Shown: positions 57,032-64,000 of the stretch, in pieces
How positions within the stretch are numbered: the stretch's first letter is position 1
Layout: each line of letters begins with the position of its first letter
NCBI RefSeq assembly: GCF_042186555.1
Contig: NC_133334.1
Span: forward strand, 24,757,780 to 24,821,779
Direction: 5' to 3'
Length of the DNA stretch: 64,000 bases
Origin: Aquarana catesbeiana
Taxonomy: Eukaryota > Chordata > Amphibia > Anura > Ranidae
The notes under the pieces: model-generated
The model's input: the letters and a program-made list of their open reading frames with translations, nothing else
What the model was told of the DNA's origin: nothing
Database searches by the model: none
Program-made: the position numbers and the translations under genes

Positions 57032-57416
57032 AACATCCTGCTCCCAACTGTCCCGGATTTGGAGGGACTGTCCCTGATTTGGAGCAATGTCCCTCTGTCC
57101 CTCATTCCTCCTCATTTTGTCCCTCATTTTGGTCTGATCTATATAGTTGTCTATAAAATGCACTTTTTATCTTTCTAAAAGTGTTTCCCCCAGTGCTAAA
57201 CCTTTCATTCAAATTATAAATTGCTGCATATGTAAATTTTAAAAGCCAATATAAAGGAATAGTAGTGGTAAAAAATAAGCCCTTGTGGATTGAATTAACC
57301 TCTTTTTTTTGGGTTAATTCTCCTTTAATTGGGTGTGGCAGGGGGCGTGTCCTATACCTACATTCGTTTGCTAATAGGTGTCCCTCATTCCCATCTCAGA
57401 ATGTTGGAAGGTATGG
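57032..57416. mobile_element. CTCCCAACTGTCCC MITE
   Basis: CTGCTCCCAACTGTCCCGG at the left, GGAGCAATGTCCCTCTGTCC, AAAGCCAATATAAAGGAATA, the uninterrupted TTAA at CTCCTTTAATTGG (57320), GGCGTGTCCTATACC, and ATGTTGGAAGGTATG at the right. No coding capacity. Confidence 0.8.
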
Positions 57417-57707
57417 AATAAGCAATAGCTCTCGTTAGGCAGAGACACTCATCCCTGCTCTGCTCCTGCATGGGCTGTGCCAGTGGTGCAAAATAGACCA
57501 TAACGCTGCTATAGGACCTGGGGGAGGGGTGGAAGAGGATCCCATTAGGGGGGCTTTTAAGGCAAATTAAAGATAGAAAACCTGTGTAGACAGGTGCAGT
57601 TAGCTACGTGGCCACTAGGTGGCTCTGTACCAGCATAGTGTGTGGTTACAGCAGACAGTGTCATCAGGTGCTAGGCTTGTTTTAGGTAGAGTCTTCCTGC
57701 AGTGATG
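57417..57707. other. Unassigned non-coding stretch
   Basis: No feature could be supported. Confidence 0.35.
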
Positions 57708-58461
57708 CATACCTCCCAACCAGGGGCAGACTGACCATTCGGCCACTCGGGCACTACCCGAGGGCCCCCGGGCCACTAGGGGGCCCAAATCAGGGTTGCC
57801 AGCCTCAGTAAAACCAGGGACAGTATGTAAAAAATCTGTGTTTTTTTTTACATCTGTCTCTGAAATGTCCCTTACCGACAAAATCCCAAGATTATAGCTG
57901 CCCCACCTCTCCAGTACCTTCTCAGCCAATAGAAGCATGTCTGTGTATACTGTATGTACATGTATGTGTATACTGTGTGATTGTATACTGTGTGTGTGTA
58001 TACTGTGTAGCCCCATAATCTCTGATTGCCTGGGGGGCCCCATAATCTCCTATTGCCCAGGGGCCCCATGAGTTGTCATTCCACCCCTGCTCCCAACTGT
58101 CCCAGATTTCGGGGGACTGTCCCTGATTTGGAGCAATGTCCCCTCTGTCCCTCATTCCTCCTCATTTGTCCCTCATTTTGGTCTGATCTATATAGTTGTA
58201 TATAAAATTCACTTTTTAATCTTTCAGAAAGTGTTTTCCAGTGCTAAACCTTTCATCCGATTTCTAAATTGCTGCATTTGTACATTTTAAAAGCCAATAT
58301 AAAGGAATAGTAGTGGTAAAAAAAAAGCACTTGTGGATATAATTAACCTTTTTTGGGGGGTTTATTCTCCTTTAAGGGGGTGTGGCAGGGGGCGTGTCCT
58401 ATGCCTACATACGTTTGCTAGTAGGTGTCCCTCATTCCCATCTCAAAATGTTGGGAGGTAT
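57708..58461. mobile_element. CTCCCAACTGTCCC MITE split by a hAT insertion
   Basis: CATACCTCCCAAC (57708-57720) is the left end and GTTGGGAGGTATG (58449-58461) its inverted match. AGTGATG lies immediately left and right of the element, a likely 7-bp target duplication. The body resumes at 58090 after the nested hAT. Its inner TTAA (CTCCTTTAAGGG, 58368) is uninterrupted. Confidence 0.8.
57721..58089. mobile_element. 369-bp hAT MITE nested in a MITE, perfect target duplication
   Basis: CTCCCAAC occurs at 57713-57720 and 58090-58097. Ends are CAGGGGCAGACTGACC and GTCATTCCACCCCTG, a short CAGGGG/CCCCTG inverted repeat. It contains TGTGTATACTGT repeats near 57948-58010 and ATAGGAGATTATGGGG-type repeats (complement) around 58014-58050. 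Confidence 0.85.
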
Positions 58462-58491
58462 GAGTGATGTCAGCACCCATATATACACTAT

Positions 58492-58720
58492 TGGGGGTTA
58501 TTTACTAAATGGCAAATCCACTTTGCACTACAAGTGCACTCGGAAGTGCAGTCGCTGTAGATCTGAGGGGGACATGCAAGGAAAATGAAAAACAGCATTT
58601 TAGCTTCCACATGATTGGATGATAAAATCAGCAGAGCTTCCCCTCATTTTAGATCTTCCTCTCAGATCAATGATCTGCACTTGTAGTGGAGAGTGGATTT
58701 GCCTTTCGTAAATCAACCCC
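58492..58720. mobile_element. 229-bp MITE with GGGGTTATTTACTAAA ends
   Basis: GGGGGTTATTTACTAAATGG and AAATCCACTTTGCACTACAA at the left pair with TTGTAGTGGAGAGTGGATTT and CGTAAATCAACCCC at the right. The inside keeps ACATGATTGGATGATAAAAT. The superfamily is uncertain; it resembles the 6670 element only in its first bases. Confidence 0.75.
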
Positions 58721-58727
58721 TATACTG

Positions 58728-59205
58728 TCAGAAGTATTGGGACGCCTGCCTTTACACACACATGAACTTTAATGACATCCCAGTCTTAGTCCGTAGGGTT
58801 CAGTATTGAGTTGGCCCGCCCTTTGCAGCTATAACAGCTTCAACTCTTCTGGGAAGGCCATCCACAAGGTTTAGGAGTGTGTCTATGGGAATGTTTGACC
58901 ATTCTTCCAGAAGAGCATTTCTGAGGTCAGGCACTGATGTTAGACAAGGAGGCCTGGCTCGCAGTCTCAACTAATTCATCCCAAAGGGGTTCTATCGGGT
59001 TGAGGTCAGGACTCTGTGCAGGCCAGTCAAGTTCCTCCACCCCAGGGGTGGCCAAGCCCAACCCCTGAACAATAATTTGGTGGAGGGGGCGAGGATTATG
59101 GTGTGGGGGTTGTTTTTCAGGGGTTGGGCTTGGCCCCTTAGTTCCAGTGAAGGGATTTCTTAAGGCGTCAGCGTACCAAGACATTTTGGACAATTTCATG
59201 CTTTG
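58728..59205. mobile_element. Tc1 lineage 2 remnant, inverted halves
   Basis: AGAAGTATTGGGACGCCTGC and CATCCCAGTCTTAGTCC (58731-58795) are the long terminal repeat of the 48437 element. Sequence to about 59070 is the transposase C-terminal part read in reverse; from about 59080 (TTATGGTGTGGGGGTTGTTT) it runs forward to GACAATTTCATGC. It is an incomplete foldback of the same kind as 48437-49767. Confidence 0.75.
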
Positions 59206-59665
59206 TTTGCGCCCCCCCAAAACATTTTGAGCACCAGCCGCCACTGGGATCAGGTAAGTATTAGGAGGGTCTGGGGGGGTTGCTACACAGAGAAGGTTTT
59301 TACCTTCATGCATAGAATGCATAGAATTTTGCCTGGGAAACCTTATTCTCTCCTCCTCTTCTGTAGCAAGGTGCATGGAAGCTGTAGTCCAGGCTCCCAA
59401 TGGATAGTTCCTCCCAAGGGACTACATGTCTCATCACCCTCCTCTGTCTCTCCTGATTGCTCCCTCCATGGCTGGCTGGAGGAGGGGGGTAATGAGCCGC
59501 AAGCGGGGGGGGGGTGTTTAAACTGATCCCACAACCGTGCCTCTCCCCTGTTACAGCACGGCTCTCCAGACACACACACCCGGAGGAGGACCTCTAGGGC
59601 CCAATTCTGTCCACCAAGAAATGTCTCTAACTTACAAGACCACCTAGATAGCACTCCTTCTGACC
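59206..59665. other. Unassigned non-coding stretch
   Basis: Short frames on both strands have no recognised product. Confidence 0.4.
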
Positions 59666-59673
59666 CTCTAGCT

Positions 59674-60835
59674 CAGGGGGTCTCCAAACTTTCTAAGCAA
59701 AGGGCCCGTTTACTGTCCTTCAGACTTTAGTGGGGCCCGGACTGTGGCCATTGGGAGTAGAAAAGGTCCTGAGGTCAGTGGGAAAAATAATGCCCCATCT
59801 TTTGTATCAGTGAGAGTAATTGTGCCCCATCGTTGGTGTCAGTGGTTGGAATTGTGCCCTATTATTGGTGTCATTGAGTCCCATTGTTGGTGTCATTGGG
59901 AGGAATTGTACTCCATCACTGGTGTCACTGGGAGGAATTGTGTCCCATTATTGGTTTCATTGGGAAGAATTGTGCCCAATCATTGGCATCACTGGGAGGA
60001 ATAGTGTCCCATCATTGGGGTCATTGGGCCCCATTGTTAGTGTCATTGGGAGGAATTGGACCCATCATTGGTGCCATTGGGCCTCATTGTTGGTGTCATT
60101 CTGAGGAATTGTGCCCCAACATTGGTGTAATTGGGAGGAATTGTACCCCATCATTGGTGTCAGTGGGAGGAATAGTGTCCCATTATTGGTTTCATTGGGA
60201 AGAATTGTGCCCAATCATTGGCATCACTGGGAGGAATAGTGTCCCATCATTGGGGTCATTAGACCCCATTGTTATTGCCATTGGGAGGAATTGGACCCCA
60301 TCATTGGTGCCATTGGGCCCCATTGTTGGTGTCATTCTGAGGAATTGTGCCCCAACATTGGTGTAATTGGGAGGAATTGTACCCCATCATTGGTGTCAGT
60401 GGGAGGAATAGTGTCCCATTGTTGGCGTCATTCTGAGGAATTGTGCCCCAACATTGGTGTAATTGGGAGGAATTGTACCCCATCATTGGTGTCAGTGGGA
60501 GGAATAGTGTCCCATTGTTGGTGTCATTCTGAGGAATTGTGCCCCAACATTGGTGTAATTGGGAGGAATTGTACCCCATCATTGGTGTCAGTGGGAGGAA
60601 TAGTGTCCCATTGTTGGTGTCATTGGGAGGGAATTATGCCCCATTGTTGGTTTCAACGGGAGGAATAGTGCCCCATCATTGGTGTCATTGGGAGGAATTG
60701 TTTCCCTTCAATGGTGTCAGTGGGAGGAATTATGCCTCATTGTTGGTTTCAGTGGATGAAACAGTGGCCTAAGGGCCAGATAAAAACAAGCAAAGGGCCG
60801 CATCTGGCCCCAGGGCCACAGTTTGGAGACCTCTG
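59674..60835. mobile_element. 1.16-kb hAT MITE with internal minisatellite, perfect target duplication
   Basis: CTCTAGCT lies at 59666-59673 and 60836-60843. Ends CAGGGGGTCTCCAAACT and AGTTTGGAGACCTCTG are inverted repeats. Unique ends of about 80 bp (GGCCCGTTTACTGTCC; AAGGGCCGCATCTGGCCC) enclose a 32-bp array of GAGGAATTGTGCCCC, then ATTGGTGTCATTGG units. Three 96-bp blocks (three units each) repeat exactly in order from about 60331 to 60640. Same family, opposite orientation, as 53934-55615. Confidence 0.95.
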
Positions 60836-60843
60836 CTCTAGCT

Positions 60844-61407
60844 GATAGAAGAACCATTTCCACCACCAGCCCCGATTTACACTCTTATTTGGTGTGTGGA
60901 AATACTCTATTTAGATGGATCTCAGGCAGATGATCTGAAAATAATTTCCTGGCTTCCTTTTTTTTAGAGTTGACATCCATGTTCTTCCTTCTATATAAAG
61001 CAGCAGTGTAAGCGATCGAGCAAATAAAAGCAGTCACAGGCTTTGGAAGGAAAAACAAAGAGAAGGGAGACGCAGGAGGAGTGGGAAAAGGTACACAGGC
61101 AACGGGGAGTGAAATGTCGAGTTGAGAACCACCAATCAGAACTTTAGGTTGTCATTGTATATTTAGAACTGGCCGTCTCTTCAAAGGTAAAGCATGAGAA
61201 CCAACTTGTCATAAAGACAGATTGTCTCCTATATTTAGGTTTTTGGGGAATGTGTTCCTAATACTCATTTTTTTTTTTTTTTTTTTTTTTATAATTTCAT
61301 TTATCATCTTATCGCTAGAATCTTCTGTTTAAACAGTGGGATATTTAAATTCCGGCACAGTGGTAATCATATGCAAATGGTCTGCTGAACATCAAACCTT
61401 CTGGAAG
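60844..61407. other. Unassigned non-coding stretch
   Basis: T runs lie at 60957-60964 and 61268-61290. No gene was supported. Confidence 0.4.
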
Positions 61408-62412
61408 TTTACCCGCTTCAGCCCCGGAAGATTTTACCCCCCCCTTCCTGACCAGAGCACTTTTTGCGATTCGGGCACTGCGTCGCTTTAACTGACAATT
61501 GCGCGGTCGTGCGACGTTGCACCCAAACAAAACTGACGTCCTTTTTTTCCCCCCACAAATAGAGCTTTCTTTTGCTGGTATTTGATCACCTCTGCAGGTT
61601 TTTATTTTTTGCGCTATAAACAAAAAAAAAAAAAGAGCGACAATTTTGAAAAAAAAAAAGCAATATTTTTTACTTTTTGCTATAATAAAAACCCCCAAAA
61701 ATATATAAAAAAACACATTTTTTCCTCAGGCCGATATGTATTCTTCTACATATTTTTGGTAAAAAAAAAAAAAAATCGCATTAAGCGTACATTGATTGGT
61801 TTGCGCAAAAGTTATAGCGTCTAGAAAATAGTGGATAGTTTTATGGCATTTTTATTATTAATTTTTTTTTTTTATTAGTAATGGCGGCAATCTGCAATTT
61901 TTATCACGACTGCGATATTATGGCAGACACATCGGACACTTTTGACACTATTTTGGGACCATTGTTATTTATACAGCGATCAGTGCTATACAAATGCACT
62001 GATTATTGTGTAAATGACACTGGCAGAGAAGGAGTTAAACACTAGGGGGCAATAAGGGGTTAAGTGTGTCCTAGGGAGTGATTCTAACTGTAGAGGGGGA
62101 TGGGCTTCAACTGACATGAGAGCGATCACCGCTCCAGATGACAGGGAGCAGTAGAACTCAGTCATGTTGCTAGGCAGAACGGGGAAATGCCTTGTTTACA
62201 TGGGCATCTCCCCGTTCTGCGGCTTCGTGACACGATCGCCGGGAGGCCGGCGGACATCGAGTCCGCGGGTCCCGCGGGCACGGTCATGCTGTACGCGGTG
62301 GGCGTGTGCCTGCTAGCTCCACCAATTAAAGGGGAGGTACAGGTACCCCAATTTGCCAACCACTGCTATTGTGCCGACATATATCGGCATGCAGCAGTCG
62401 GCAAGTGGTTAA
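61408..62412 (+). mobile_element. Family A TTAA MITE, near full length
   Basis: It starts TTTACCCGCTTCAGCCCCGG (TTAA decayed to TTTA) and ends GGCAAGTGGTTAA at 62412. It shows the family in its clearest form: TTTTGCGATTCGGGCACTGC, GCGCGGTCGTGCGACG, CCACAAATAGAGC, TTTGATCACCTCTGC, the poly-A/T region, GACTGCGATATTATGGC, TTTATACAGCGATCAGTGC, CACTAGGGGGCAATAAGG, CCCCGTTCTGCGGC and a CpG-rich right end. Confidence 0.9.
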
Positions 62413-63494
62413 AGTAGACCTCACCTAAAAATGTGAAGCTATGCTATGCACTTAAGAACATCTAGAAATGTTAACTGTGCCTGCAAAAGGTACCCTTTTC
62501 CCTTGAATTCCCCCTAAAAACTAGCAGTGTACTTCATGTGTGCCTAGGCACTCCTATGCCTTCAGCCTCACTGAGGCCTTGCTGCCTCTGACACCAGATT
62601 TGGAGTGAGATTTGATGATGTCAGTTCCCCATTGACAACGTCAGATGATGACGAAACGCGTCTGGGAGGGTACGCACTGACGTCACCACGCTTTCAGAGT
62701 GAGAGAACGGGCTCCGTTTTGTTTTGTATGCCGGCCGGCTTTCGTATGCGCAACTCTGCTAATTTTAATGTAAGTGACTACATGTTTTAAATAAATATTT
62801 GGAGGATATTACACTATGGCAAGTCTTTCTTTCCTCTGAGCTATCCGGGTTTCCATTGCAACATGTGGACATGTGGACACCGTGTGTGAGCATGGAAATT
62901 TTACCCCCCACCATTAGAGCACCGAGAGCGGCAGCAAGCTAAAAGGCCTTGGCTGGGCTATAGCCACTTGCCCGGGTAAGCAGAATCAACTACTACGGTG
63001 GATTAGCACTATTGTCTATAGGTGCACGGTGGTGGTGTTTATGCTCTGGAAGGATTCAAAATTTTTCCTGTGATGTCATTTGTATGGACGTTAATTTAAT
63101 TTTTAGCGCAGCTTTTTTATAAGATTTCTGAACATTGGTGTGATCCCACTGTATGCTGCTGCTTATTGCTACGTTTTTGTTAGCGCGGTTTTCCTACCTA
63201 TATGATGATGTCACTACTGCACTGCTTTGCTCACTGTTCTCCTTGCTGGAGGCTCTGATATGGGGAAGCAAAGCCCTGCCTCTACCAAGATGGCCGCCTC
63301 CACACAGAGACAAAGCTTAGAACAAAGGCATGTTAAGTCAGTAATGGGCAAAGTATGCAGGGAGCCCACAGGCCATTCTAATCCCTAGTCCTATATCCTC
63401 TGCCCACCCTTTTTTGGGCACAGCTTCCAGATTTCAATTTATTTTTAAGGCGAAACTGTGCTTTGCCCAGGCAGAGAGATACAACATGTTCTCT
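62413..63494. other. Non-coding; possible Penelope-like end
   Basis: CAGATGATGACGAAACGCGT (62642-62661) keeps the GAAACGCGT part of the hammerhead cores but the CUGANGA box reads CAGATGA, so it is at best a decayed one. TTTTAAATAAATATTTGG follows at 62785. No gene was supported. Confidence 0.35.
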
Positions 63495-63671
63495 TTAAAG
63501 AGGTTCTTCAGGCTTTATGAAAAAGATTCAAAAAGATTCAAAGTCAGCAGCTACAGTATTTGTAGCTGCTGACTTTGAATCTTTTTCATTTAAATCCAAA
63601 GTTAAAACAACAACAAGGGCAGAAGATTTAATAGATGGAAAGAAGAAAAAAATACTGAAGTTTCACTTTAA
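63495..63671. mobile_element. 177-bp TTAA-flanked MITE with perfect hairpin
   Basis: TTAAAGAGGTTCTTCAGGC to GAAGTTTCACTTTAA, with TTAA at both limits. A hairpin with about 25-bp arms lies at 63533-63586: TTCAAAGTCAGCAGCTACA pairs with TGTAGCTGCTGACTTTGAA (one offset at the loop). The hairpin word AGTCAGCAGCTACAAATACT recurs in the next element at 63706. Confidence 0.7.
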
Positions 63672-64000
63672 AGCGGGGTTCCCACTTAAAAAAAAAAAAA
63701 TTAAAAGTCAGCAGCTACAAATACTGCATCTGCTGACTTAATCGGACACTTACCTGTCCCAGGGTCCAGTGATGCGGGGGATCGAAGCCCCGCTCGTCTC
63801 CCCCCTCCGCTCGGCGGTGCCGGCATTTTAACTGTGGGCGCCTGGCTGTGGCTTCACAGCCGGGCAACCACTGCGCGTGCGCAAGCCGCGCCGAGGGCCG
63901 TCCCTGGCCGCGCAATCATCTGGGACCGGTCACGTGTCTCAGATGATTGACAAGAGAGGGGGGGGAGAGGCGATCTCCCTTTCTGCGCCAAGGGAAGTGA
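63668..64000. mobile_element. TTAA element with minus-strand splice donor, cut by window end
   Basis: It starts TTAAAGCGGGGTTCCCAC on the TTAA shared with the previous element. On the minus strand GGGACAG|GTAAGTGTCC (complement of 63746-63761) is a near-perfect splice donor near the terminus, followed inward by a CpG-rich core (63770-63930). Layout matches 52400-52904. The right end is outside the window. Confidence 0.65.

Noticed and set aside
62640..62670. Hammerhead ribozyme at GACGAAACGCGTC
   Set aside because: The CUGANGA box is replaced by CAGATGA and no stem II can be drawn between the two boxes; I kept it only as a possible decayed relative.
63715..63915. Minus-strand frame in the GC-rich end of the window
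   Set aside because: It lies within the CpG-rich core of a TTAA element; high GC content gives chance open frames on both strands.

Overview
The window is vertebrate nuclear DNA made almost entirely of transposable elements and tandem repeats. The most likely source is an anuran amphibian, probably a true frog (Ranidae). The grounds are a V-SINE with a tRNA-like head, Tc1/mariner (DD34E), piggyBac, Tx1/L1-type LINE, hAT and Penelope-like remnants, and many copies of TTAA-flanked MITEs with TTAACCACTT ends that I associate with ranid genomes. No intact host protein gene was found. All recognisable coding sequence is broken transposon sequence, and the longest open frames are read-through of minisatellites. 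One short frame (30817-30934) behind a good splice acceptor is the only host-exon candidate.

Layout. 1-4976 and 14811-20508 are two nearly identical copies, in direct orientation, of one block: a family A MITE, a 31-bp GC-rich minisatellite, a family B MITE, a truncated family A MITE and a 5'-truncated Tc1. The right copy also carries a 639-bp hAT element with a perfect 8-bp target duplication; the left copy has what looks like its excision footprint. Between the copies are a 273-bp-scale palindrome, a 20-bp minisatellite with a 13-unit higher-order period, MITEs, a CAGAGCC minisatellite and a 964-bp foldback insertion with a 15-bp target duplication. Right of the second copy are a 26-bp minisatellite (20.5-22.0 kb), a minus-strand Tx1/L1-type LINE (22.6-26.7 kb) whose ORF2 is invaded in frame by about 71 copies of a 27-bp unit, and more MITEs.

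30-37 kb holds a dead piggyBac transposase (stops, one catalytic Asp replaced by Val, a V-SINE inserted near its C terminus) next to family A MITEs with the same TTAACCACTT end. 38.1-42.2 kb is a family A MITE split by a 3.3-kb Penelope-like composite with inverted and direct terminal units carrying hammerhead-ribozyme-like cores, flanked by a 13-bp target duplication. 42-64 kb is a mosaic of short hAT MITEs with clean 8-bp duplications, a 31-bp minisatellite (45.2-47.2 kb), several Tc1 fragments (one an alternating inverted mosaic), TTAA elements that share single TTAA sites, and hAT elements with an internal 32-bp minisatellite.

Functionally the region records repeated cut-and-paste insertion (piggyBac/TTAA, hAT, Tc1), retroposition (LINE, SINE, Penelope-like), recent segmental duplication and minisatellite growth. 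Family names come from motif recognition by eye; no database search was run.
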